Below the pieces are notes generated by a model. The model was given only the letters and a program-made list of their open reading frames with translations. It was not told the origin of the DNA and ran no database searches. A DNA stretch of 64,000 bases from Helichrysum umbraculigerum (lineage: Eukaryota; Streptophyta; Magnoliopsida; Asterales; Asteraceae), in assembly GCA_949592205.1 (NCBI GenBank), contig CATIUR010000001.1, positions 210,372,250 through 210,436,249 on the forward strand, given 5' to 3'. The position numbers and the translations under genes were made by a program. Shown in pieces: positions 23,081 to 32,872 of this stretch. How positions within the stretch are numbered: the stretch's first letter is position 1; every line of letters starts with the position of its first letter.

Positions 23081-23842
23081 ATGTCTAGTCAATCACTTTA
23101 CCATGTTTATGCTTCGGATGAGGGGCCGACCGAGGCTACTTTTGAGGGTCCCGCGATCACTGTAGGGGATGAGTCATCTGTTCATTTGAGAGACATGTCA
23201 GATGACACTAGTGACGCTTACATCGCGCCACCACCGACAGCACATGAGGTTACCCCTACTACTACAGGTATTCACCATCAGGCCCCTGAGACTTCTCGCA
23301 GGCCTGTGTCTAGGAGGACACCGAGGATGTGTGTCCGAGATCTTCCTATTGGTCCGTTAGCACCAGCGGACGAGTCTGTTGAGTCTCCACGGAGAGCACC
23401 CAGGTTTGCTCATCTAGAGTGGATGACTCCTATGTTGAGGCACTGGAGGTCATTAGAGGGTTTTCCCTCCACATTTGAGACAGGAGAGTCCTCACGACCC
23501 CCAGCACCACTGCCTACCACTGGAGAGCCGATAGAGCAGACTCTCCCTACATTAGTTGCTGTTATGCGTACATTGTTCTGTATTACCTCTAGCAGGAGTT
23601 CTCACCTTGGACAGGTACAGGATGAGGTCTCCCGTCTGTATGGGGACATGGCTGGTATACATGAGCATCATCACTTTCTGTTGAACCATGTGTTTACTGC
23701 CCAAGAGATAGCTGAGTCCGCACGTGCTCGTGTGAGGACACTTGAGAGACGTGTTAGGATTGCAGGGCTTGTGGTTGGTGCTTGTGTAGTGATGGCTGTG
23801 TTGAGGACAGCCGTGGGATCATTTCTACCGTATTTTCGTTAG
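23081..23842 (+). CDS. ORF-a: unknown 253-residue protein upstream of gag in B
   Basis: The ORF starts about 160 bases after the primer site and is intact. The N-terminal ~150 residues are Ser/Thr/Pro-rich and acidic, without a recognised fold. Residues about 175-227 look like an amphipathic or coiled helix rich in Glu, Arg and His. Residues about 227-246 form a clear hydrophobic segment (IAGLVVGACVVMAVL), so a C-terminal membrane anchor is likely. No signal peptide is seen at the start. Chromoviruses usually begin with gag here, so this is an addition. It precedes gag and lacks an ectodomain, which argues against a classical envelope gene. Function unknown. Confidence 0.65.
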   Translation: MSSQSLYHVYASDEGPTEATFEGPAITVGDESSVHLRDMSDDTSDAYIAPPPTAHEVTPTTTGIHHQAPETSRRPVSRRTPRMCVRDLPIGPLAPADESVESPRRAPRFAHLEWMTPMLRHWRSLEGFPSTFETGESSRPPAPLPTTGEPIEQTLPTLVAVMRTLFCITSSRSSHLGQVQDEVSRLYGDMAGIHEHHHFLLNHVFTAQEIAESARARVRTLERRVRIAGLVVGACVVMAVLRTAVGSFLPYFR

Positions 23843-24215
23843 ACCTATGTAGGGCGGGTTGTGCCTACTTAGGATTGTATATATACTATGTATTAGACTT
23901 GGAACTTTGGTTCGACGGGTATAGACAGACCTGTCATGTTTTGTATATCATTTGGATCGACGGTGTGTAGACAGGCCCGTCATGCTTTGATTAGTCTTTG
24001 GACCGATGGATATCTAGGATAGATCCATCCTGTTTTGTATAAAAACTTATGAACTAACTATGATCAGTTATATGATATGACATATGTATTTGGTTTATTA
24101 TTATTGTTTATGTTACTGTGCATTGTGATTGGATTATATATTGACAATAGAGACTACATAACTGTGGATACTGAAATATGTCTTTGTAACCTATAGATCT
24201 CTTGAAACTGGAAAA
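23843..24215 (+). other. Spacer between ORF-a and ORF-b
   Basis: Non-coding, T-rich. A motif around CGACGG(G/T)..TAGACAG..CCTGTCATG repeats loosely near 23917, 23958 and 24002 (GACAGACCTGTCATG, GACAGGCCCGTCATG, GATAGATCCATCCTG). It may be a degenerate short tandem repeat. No other feature seen. Confidence 0.4.
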
Positions 24216-24671
24216 ATGGCAGAACCTGTTATAAATGAATACTCATCAGATGAGGACATAACCATCGACGAGCAGATACAATATGTATATGTCGATACCG
24301 AAACAATTCCGATAGTGGAACTTGTGGAAGAAGAAATTGAAAACCACCAATTCGGCATGGTCGACGTAGAGGAGTACGAAAGAGTACGAGATCAGGCTGA
24401 AAGATTGGATGGTCAAAATTGGGAGCTTGTGTTCAAATGTAGGAACCGTGAGCTAGAATTGAGAATCCTAAAGAGGCCTATGATTGTCCGAGTTAAGGAT
24501 AAAATACGCTTCTGGAAGAAACTGGCTAGTAATCGCAAGAAAAGAGTTAAGTCTTGGATCAAACGTCTGTGCAAATGTTCAACTGAGAATGATCTGGGCT
24601 ATTATCCGACTCTGCGATACAAAACTATGCTGGAAACACGCTACTTCTCTCCCAATCTGAATCAGGAGTAA
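24216..24671 (+). CDS. ORF-b: unknown 151-residue acidic/basic protein in B
   Basis: The ORF is intact. Residues 1-60 are acidic (EEEIEN and similar runs). Residues about 62-90 are helical with Glu/Arg, and residues 88-120 are strongly basic (KKLASNRKKRVKSWIKR). The basic segment could bind nucleic acid or act as a nuclear signal; this is inferred from composition only. I recognise no family. It lies between ORF-a and gag, 374 bases after ORF-a, and is not seen in element D. Confidence 0.6.
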   Translation: MAEPVINEYSSDEDITIDEQIQYVYVDTETIPIVELVEEEIENHQFGMVDVEEYERVRDQAERLDGQNWELVFKCRNRELELRILKRPMIVRVKDKIRFWKKLASNRKKRVKSWIKRLCKCSTENDLGYYPTLRYKTMLETRYFSPNLNQE

Positions 24672-25305
24672 AAGTGAAAGGTCTACACTGCGACAGAGAA
24701 CATAGCTAAAGATAGCTTAATAAAGAACTGATGAAGAACTGTCGTAGGAATATAACCGTTTTGTTAGGATCTATGTATAGCTAAGTTTAGTCTAATTAGT
24801 ATTGTATTAACTCGTGTTGTACTAAAAACCTCCCTTGATGGATATAGAAGATACCATCAATTTTTGTATGAAACAATGTAAAAATATCTTAGTTAGTGTA
24901 TAACGTAATTTAGGTTCAATTAGAAATATCCTGTTTATTACATCCATTCCTATATTCGTGTGATGGAAAAATCTCCATTTAGTGATCGTTGAAAACATTT
25001 CTTACAACTTTGAAACCTACCATACTTTGAATTATTGATTTTATCTTGAATTCCATAACACATTGATTGCGCTTGAACGATGATGAAAAGAAATATGTAT
25101 TTGGCATTATATAATGACGCCTGGCCAACGTGATTATATTGTACAAAGTACATATGGGTATTTCAAAGTCGTGCGACATACAATGTGAAACCTTACTCTT
25201 TCAAATTCTCCATACTATTCATTTGATAGACAATGTGAAATCTTGTTCATCACATTCATTATCTTGGCATTAACTTTTGCATTTTATTCATCGCAGAACT
25301 GAATC
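24672..25305 (+). other. Untranslated spacer before B gag
   Basis: No supported gene; the minus-strand frames at 24950-25179 are incidental. The sequence is AT-rich and ends AACTGAATC just before the gag ATG. A cryptic 3' splice site for subgenomic gag mRNA is possible (CATCGCAG at about 25295), but unproven. Confidence 0.45.
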
Positions 25306-25667
25306 ATGCCGCCAAAACGACGAATTACTAGGAACAGTCAGAAGACAACTGTACCCCCTACATCTGAAACCATTCCACCCCCTAACACTGAGGAAACTAC
25401 TGAGCAGATGATAGCTAGAAGCATTGCTGAAGGTATTGCCGAGTATGAGGCAAGCCGAAACCGTGAGAATGGGATTAATAACAGTGGATCGACCCCTGTT
25501 AATGCTGAGACTGTTGTGAATACTCGCCGAGGGTGTTCATATAAGACATTTCAGGCTTGTAAACCACCTCCCTTCTGTGGCACTGAAGGTGCTATTGGTA
25601 TTATACACTGGATAGAAAAGATGGATTCTGTATTGGACATCAGTGATTGTCTACCAGACACTGCGGT
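25306..25667 (+). pseudogene. B gag, N-terminal fragment before insertion D
   Basis: The ATG at 25306 opens about 121 codons (MPPKRR..., basic then Pro/Thr-rich) up to the D insertion. After removing D and one GCGGT copy the frame continues without a shift into 32876 onward (TAV|KYVACTLADKALTWW). The split sits just before the conserved core of the Gag domain. Confidence 0.88.
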
Positions 25668-27536
25668 TGTGACACCCCGCAAATTTGGGTACAATTAAGA
25701 ACAGTAAATACATGCATTTTACGCTAATTTTCTGACCAAAGTTTAAACAAAACTTTCCTTGTGAAATAAACCTAGCAAGCCCAACACTTTTAAACAAAAA
25801 GTATTACGTATTTCGTAATTAACTAAATTACGTACAAACTTATCAGGACCAACTCGACAAATTAAATACAATGAAGTTGGTGATACAAAAATAATTAATA
25901 AATCGAAAATTATTAATTACAATTACTATTATAATTATATTATTGAAATAATATAATATATTATACGTTTATTATTTAACGTATATGACACAGTACAAAT
26001 GTCCAAAAAGTATCTCAAAATACTTTTGAACAAATTTTATTGGAAACTATTATAGAAGATAGTTGGAACAAAAGTTGTTCGGGAACTTTTAGACGACTAT
26101 TTAGGACATGTTATACACGAACAGAAACAATTATAAAACGTGCATAAAAGTCAAAAATAACAAAAGTGTTATTTTTGCCATTCCTGTTTTAGTATTTGGA
26201 ACATTACATCAAAATATGAAATCATAATGTAACTGAAATTTGGCACCCAATTGGATGCGCGCAGTAAAATGTACAAATTTGCACAACAGTCTAAAATAAT
26301 GACAATATCATTATTCTAATTATAAATCACGAAACAGGAGAACATCTACAAAATAAAAATATAAAATATTATATTTTATATTGATATAATTGTACCCGTA
26401 CCCAAAATTAACGGGTTAAATACCTAACAACGTAACCCAAAATATTATGGGGAACAAAAAAATCTAGCGAAAGCCATCCCTTGTTGACTTGAGGGAGCCG
26501 ACCAACCACCACCACACCATGTTACTTCAATTATTTTTTTTGGAAACTCACGTACACAAACACAATTCAAGAACACAAACTTTTTCAACTCTTTTGCTCC
26601 CTCTTGCTTTCTTCTCTCGGCAAAACAACAACAACAATAGCCTTAAATAATCATCTTCATCCATCATAATATTCATCATAAATCTTGCAAAGGAAAGGAA
26701 CCAAGCTTCAGGTATCATCCTAAACATCACTGTTAACATAGCTTGGGCGCGCCGACCTCCTGCTAGCTATCACATCACATCTACTATTGTGAGTTCACAG
26801 CCCCACCTTTTACTTGTTTGACTGCTTTCTCAACTGGGGTGAAAAACATAGCTAACATTGTTGCTATAACATGCAATAAATGCTCATAATTGCTTTTGTG
26901 ACTATGTGTTACTTAATTGATTTGGTGCTTATGTGCTACTGATTATGTAATTGATTTTATTACATGATTTAGAACTATATGTGGACACTTTTGGGCCCTT
27001 GTACGAACTTTTACGATAGGATACTTACTCTCCTACAAACATTATGTATGAACTTATTTGACTCGCATGTCAACAACTTACAAATGAATATGGTTTAACA
27101 AATCATACTTATAAAAACCTGTGAATTCACTCAACAATTTTGTTGACCTTTTACTATGTTTTTCAGGTAACTAGCAGCACAAATAAGACTGCACGCATAT
27201 GAAGTTAGGCGACCCGCAACTAATTAGGATGCCACATTTTGGGACACTTTAGATTTCTTTGTATAACTGATTTACATTAATCATACTTATGAAATTTTCT
27301 TTCTAACTGTGTATTTTATAACAGATTGTATTTTATAATACTATTCTACGACTTAAACGAGTTGAATGTCTTTTGTTACAAATTAAATCTATAAATGGCA
27401 TCTTAATTTTCTGTTCAGCAATAATCCTAAGCTCTGATCTGGCATGATGTTCAACGTTAACGTCAGCACCCCCGCTTACTCTAATGCTTCCGCTAATCGC
27501 GCATTAATCGCGCTGACCGAAATTGGGGGTGTCACA
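25668..27536 (+). repeat. D 5' LTR
   Basis: TGTGACACCCCGC...GGGGGTGTCACA. It contains a pre-acceptor hairpin TCAACA/TGTTGA (27131-27146) and an AG at 27165-27166. GCTTCCGCTAATC lies near the end. The minus-strand frame at 26548-26739 is incidental. Confidence 0.92.
27131..27166 (+). promoter_or_regulatory. D leader: hairpin before candidate 3' splice site
   Basis: The stem TCAACA (27131-27136) pairs with TGTTGA (27141-27146), loop ATTT. Eighteen bases later TTTTTCAG ends at 27166. The same structure is in the 3' LTR at 32465-32480, with AG at 32499-32500. Confidence 0.5.
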
Positions 27537-27539
27537 GAT

Positions 27540-27552
27540 TGGTATCAGAGCC
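27540..27552 (+). other. D primer-binding site (initiator tRNA-Met type)
   Basis: TGGTATCAGAGCC three bases after the LTR is the exact chromovirus primer site. The next ~90 bases match the B leader (compare 27553-27630 with 22926-23005), so B and D are relatives. Confidence 0.88.
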
Positions 27553-28835
27553 ATTGGTTATAGCGAACTAGAAGTCTTTAAGTGACCTGAAAGCCTTAGA
27601 GACCTAGACTATAGCCTTGGCTAGAACATGCATGCACACATTTGCATACGCCTAACTCACTATATGACAACTACTGCCGCAATGCGTCTAGACGAATAAT
27701 TGCGTGTTCCTACGCGTGACTTCTCAACTATGGTTGGGTAAACAATGGCAACTCGATACACGAGAAACCATCAACCAACGCCATCACACTCTATCTGTCC
27801 ACAATACAGACATTATTGTTTGATGAATGGTCCTTACCTTAGTTATTATACTTCACACATCAATCAGGAAACTTCCTGACACAGGAAATGACACTTAAAG
27901 AATTACAAAGCAAATACCCCAACTTAAATGGAGACATCATCTCCACTTACAAACGACACAAACCTAATAAAGTACACTTGAACTTGTATAACGAGGATGG
28001 ATGCTAGGAGAGCGTTCTCGAATGGTTGAGAGTATAGCTGAGGTTATTAGTGAATTTGATACGAAATGCAACAAGTAACCATCAACGTTTTGAACTAAAT
28101 TATGAACTAATTGTGAACAAACTTATACTATTGAGGACACCCATTGATTAGACTCATGCACAAACGATCTTGTAAGGAGTAACATAACTTAGAATTTTAT
28201 CGCGAACGACTACACACAAAATTCTCAAAACTATTTTAAAAACCTTTCAAGCTTTTATACAAACTACTGTATATGAAACGATGACTATTATACTTTCAAA
28301 AACTTGATTCACCCACCTGACATAGGTACTCGATCTTACTAATATGGATCAAGGGACACTAACATTCCCTACTAAGTTAGTCTCTACTACTTGAGCAATT
28401 ATTTGCTAATAGGATGCTGACATTCCTACAACGATTATTAGGACATGAATACTATAGTACTAATGTCAAGTTGGATGACTAGTTGGTCATAGTTGACCGC
28501 TATGTAAACAAACTCTCACTTTCTAACGGATCGAACAAATCCTCACTAAACACTTAAAGATTAGGACTGACAACTTATCGGTCGAATGGATGGAGAGAAC
28601 AAATGAAAGTGTGATACATATTGGAGTAACGAGCCTTGAGTACTACAAGAACAAACATAGTAAGGTGTCGTATCCACTAATCGAGATGGAATCTCAAATA
28701 ACCACTAGGGTAACCAGACCCAATTATGTGAAACAAACTCCTCCCCACAAATGACAAACTTATTTTGACAATTTTTATAAAATTTGTCTACAAAAAAATG
28801 TTTTACTATATTTTTGGATAACATTCCAACAAAAA
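27553..28835 (+). other. D interior, left part without genes
   Basis: The leader match with B fades after about 27640. The rest is AT-rich with short frames only. I see no clear trace of gag, ORF-a or ORF-b. Confidence 0.5.
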
Positions 28836-29500
28836 CTATATTTTGGATAGCGTTCCAATGGAAACAATAACTTTGAATAACATTCCTACAAACACTTTGA
28901 ATGGGATACTGGAAAACATACCAGTGCTCATTTATGAACCGGAGAATGACCGGTATCATTTTGAATTAACCGGAGAACGTACCGGTAACGTTTTGAGATA
29001 CTGGAAAACATACCAGTAAGGTTTTAAACCGGAGAATGACCGGTGCATTAACTGGAGAACGACCGGTACCATGACTTGCTGGAGAACGGCCAGCGGTATT
29101 ACAAACCGGAGAACGACCGGTAGACTTTGGAAATGTTGATCCTTAGTTGGATCAGCCTGCGTTTCCTACGATAATGATTTTGGGGAATGTTATTTTATTT
29201 AAATAGCCTATGTTTCTTGCTATTACTTATTTGGGAAATGTTAACTCTTGATTGAATTAACATGTGTTTCCTACGATAACTATTTTGGGAAATGTTATTT
29301 TTACTAAATAACATGTGTTTCCTATAAACCATTACTTTAGGAAATGTTTCTCTTAATTGATAAACTTGTGTTTCCTACAAAGCAAACAACTAAACCATGT
29401 TAGGGACAGACATCCCACTTAAGTTGTAATTTGAGTAGACATCTCAACTAAACTGTATTTTGGGTGATATCCCAACGAAATTTTACTTTCGGATGACAAT
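28836..29500 (+). repeat. Array of diverged inverted-repeat units inside D
   Basis: About a dozen units of 25-55 bp each hold a short inverted repeat. Units between 28905 and 29110 read ACTGG..CCAGT, ACCGG..CCGGT or GCTGG..CCAGC around GA(A/G)AA(C/T)G(A/T). Units from 29125 to 29360 read GGGAAATGTTA...TAACATGTGTTTCC. Both arms change together between units, so the fold rather than the sequence is shared. Confidence 0.65.
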
Positions 29501-29609
29501 TCAACAAAACGACATTTATTGAACCCTAACACCGTCACCGAGATGTCGTGGAGAATGATGACTCAACTTTTAGAAGTTGACTCACGTAAACTAGAATGAC
29601 AAACACGCT

Positions 29610-30060
29610 ATAGAACTAACCGATGGTAAGTTGATAGAATCAGGAGGAATAGTACCAGGATGTATCCTAACGTTTGGGGATCATCTCTTCGATATAGACT
29701 TGCTATCGGTAGAGTTGGGGAGTTTCGACATCATAGTCGTTAGGGATTGTGTTTGTCGAGAATTTGAGATAAGATTGTATGTTCTTATAAGTTGGTACGA
29801 GTATCTCTACTCACTATCTATTATCTCTAATGAAGATAGGAAATATACATTTTGCATTTGACAATTACTGCAACAGGCTGTGAACATTGGTCTCAATATG
29901 AGTACCGCCTACTATTCACAAAACTAACGGCCAAAACAAATGAACGATACAAACGATTGAGGACTCGTTGTGAGCCTGTGTAATTAATTATGGAGGAAAT
30001 TGGGATGTTCGTCTCCCACTAACCGAATCCTACTACAACAATAATTACCACACTAGGGTA
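29610..30060 (+). pseudogene. Decayed protease and integrase fragments in D
   Basis: Sequence 29615-29760 matches B protease DNA at 33960-34090 (ACCGATGGTAAGTTGATAGA...). Sequence 29890-30055 matches B integrase DNA at 36275-36430 (ATGAGTACCGCCTACTA...). The 30860-30905 stretch resembles B at 35955-35990. Order is scrambled and several kilobases of pol are absent. None is translatable. Confidence 0.7.
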
Positions 30061-31003
30061 CAAATGACGCCATTAAGGCACTATACGAAACAAAATACCG
30101 ATTACCATTCTATGGGATAGAGTGGGTGATAGACAACTTTGAACACCACATTGACAACCTTGCACTTCCTCCAAAACTTAACTCATTGATTTCAGTTAGC
30201 ACTAACGCATGTTGCTCATTCCTCAATACCACTTTCACTGATTTGACATCAAGTGCAGAATAGGGATGACCTATCTTAGTCAACGATAAACTCAGGGTTT
30301 GCATTTAGCAGACAAGTCAAATTACTGTTTGGTCAAACTAATTAGTCATGAAAGGACTACTGTATATATGGCTACCTTGCAGCCACGATATAACTACGAT
30401 TTGAACCATAAAATAGTCAGGACTCGACTACTACGATAGACATGCTAGACCCAATATCAGTTAAATGACTTAATTACAACTGGGACGTGAGGCAAAGTAA
30501 ACTTGTAACAAACTCTTCTTACGTACATTTCTCCCTATACCATTACTAACTGGAGAAACTCTGGCGATATGAGCGGAAAAACTTAACCTCCGCCACGTAG
30601 GACCGTTTGAAAGTCCTTACAAGAAACCCTGTCACATACAGGTTTGAACTAACACGAGAGTTCAACAACATTCGCGACATTACCCATTTCTAACATAAAA
30701 AGGGTGTTCTCTAATGAGACCTTAATTCCTTTCTCCTGACATAACTACTATTGGCATAAAAATTTAACTTTGTGGAGGAACTTTTCAAGACGTCGACTAA
30801 GGTTTTGCAGCTAGCAAACTAGACACACTATCAGGTATATAATCTGCAAAAGTGAACTATACTTGTACTACAAGCCGTTAGGATTGTTACAACAACTTGA
30901 AACGTCGCAACCGAACTATGAACGCAAGAAACGAAACACGAGTGTTAGACACTCACGACTCGATTCAAATTTCGAGGACGAAATTTCTTTAACAAGGGGA
31001 GAA
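30061..31003 (+). other. D interior, right part
   Basis: No gene is supported. Near the end, TTCGAGGACGAAATTTC (about 30972) matches the motif that precedes the polypurine tract in chromoviruses. AACAAGGGGAGAA then abuts the 3' LTR at 31004. Confidence 0.6.
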
Positions 31004-32870
31004 TGTGACACCCCGCAAATTTGGGTACAATTAAGAACAGTAAATACATGCATTTTACGCTAATTTTCTGACCAAAGTTTAAACAAAACTTTCCTTGTGA
31101 AATAAACCTAGCAAGCCCAACACTTTTAAACAAAAAGTATTACGTATTTCGTAATTAACTAAATTACGTACAAACTTATCAGGACCAACTCGACAAATTA
31201 AATACAATGAAGTTGGTGATACAAAAATAATTAATAAATCGAAAATTATTAATTACAATTACTATTATAATTATATTATTGAAATAATATAATATATTAT
31301 ACGTTTATTATTTAACGTATATGACACAGTACAAATGTCCAAAAAGTATCTCAAAATACTTTTGAACAAATTTTATTGGAAACTATTATAGAAGATAGTT
31401 GGAACAAAAGTTGTTCGGGAACTTTTAGACGACTATTTAGGACATGTTATACACGAACAGAAACAATTATAAAACGTGCATAAGTCAAAAATAACAAAAG
31501 TGTTATTTTTGCCATTCCTGTCTTAGTATTTGGAACATTACATCAAAATATGAAATCATAATGTAACTGAAATTTGGCACCCAATTGGATGCGCGCAGTA
31601 AAATGTACAAATTTGCACAACAGTCTAAAATAATGACAATATCATTATTCTAATTATAAATCACGAAACAGGAGAACATCTACAAAATAAAAATATAAAA
31701 TATTATATTTTATATTGATATAATTGTACCCGTACCCAAAATTAACGGGTTAAATACCTAACAACGTAACCCAAAATATTATGGGGAACAAAAAAATCTA
31801 GCGAAAGCCATCCCTTGTTGACTTGAGGGAGCCGACCAACCACCACCACACCATGTTACTTCAATTATTTTTTTTGGAAACTCACGTACACAAACACAAT
31901 TCAAGAACACAAACTTTTTCAACTCTTTTGCTCCCTCTTGCTTTCTTCTCTCGGCAAAACAACAACAACAATAGCCTTAAATAATCATCTTCATCCATCA
32001 TAATATTCATCATAAATCTTGCAAAGGAAAGGAACCAAGCTTCAGGTATCATCCTAAACATCACTGTTAACATAGCTTGGGCGCGCCGACCTCCTGCTAG
32101 CTATCACATCACATCTACTATTGTGAGTTCACAGCCCCACCTTTTACTTGTTTGACTGCTTTCTCAACTGGGGTGAAAAACATAGCTAACATTGTTGCTA
32201 TAACATGCAATAAATGCTCATAATTGCTTTTGTGACTATGTGTTACTTAATTGATTTGGTGTTTATGTGCTACTGATTATGTAATTGATTTTATTACATG
32301 ATTTAGAACTATATGTGGACACTTTTGGGCCCTTGTACGAACTTTTACGATAGGATACTTACTCTCCTACAAACATTATGTATGAACTTATTTGACTCGC
32401 ATGTCAACAACTTACAAATGAATATGGTTTAACAAATCATACTTATAAAAACCTGTGAATTCACTCAACAATTTTGTTGACCTTTTACTATGTTTTTCAG
32501 GTAACTAGCAGCACAAATAAGACTGCACGCATATGAAGTTAGGCGACCCGCAACTAATTAGGATGCCACATTTTGGGACACTTTAGATTTCTTTGTATAA
32601 CTGATTTACATTAATCATACTTATGAAATTTTCTTTCTAACTGTGTATTTTATAACAGATTGTATTTTATAATACTATTCTACGACTTAAACGAGTTGAA
32701 TGTCTTTTGTTACAAATTAAATCTATAAATGGCATCTTAATTTTCTGTTCAGCAATAATCCTAAGCTCTGATCTGGCATGATGTTCAACGTTAACGTCAG
32801 CACCCCCGCTTACTCTAATGCTTCCGCTAATCGCGCATTAATCGCGCTGACCGAAATTGGGGGTGTCACA
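31004..32870 (+). repeat. D 3' LTR
   Basis: Pairs with 25668-27536. The first ~32 codons of the long open frame starting at 32778 fall in this LTR and are not part of B gag. Confidence 0.92.
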
Positions 32871-32872
32871 GC

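Larger units (their letters stand above)
25668..32870 (+). mobile_element. D: non-autonomous chromovirus-like element inside B gag
   Basis: The LTRs 25668-27536 (1869 bp) and 31004-32870 (1867 bp) differ at only a handful of positions, including a 2-bp indel. A perfect GCGGT duplication flanks the element (25663-25667, 32871-32875). A primer site and polypurine tract (AAGGGGAGAA before 31004) are intact. The interior has no long ORF, only decayed pieces of protease and integrase. A dead interior between near-identical LTRs means it was mobilised by enzymes from another element. Confidence 0.93.

Noticed and set aside
23081..23842. ORF-a as a retroviral envelope gene
   Set aside because: It lies upstream of gag and has no signal peptide, no cysteine-rich ectodomain and no fusion-peptide pattern. 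Only the C-terminal hydrophobic segment is env-like.
26548..26739. 63-codon minus-strand ORF present twice (also 31882-32073)
   Set aside because: Both copies lie in the D LTR pair, so the duplication reflects the LTR and not a conserved gene.
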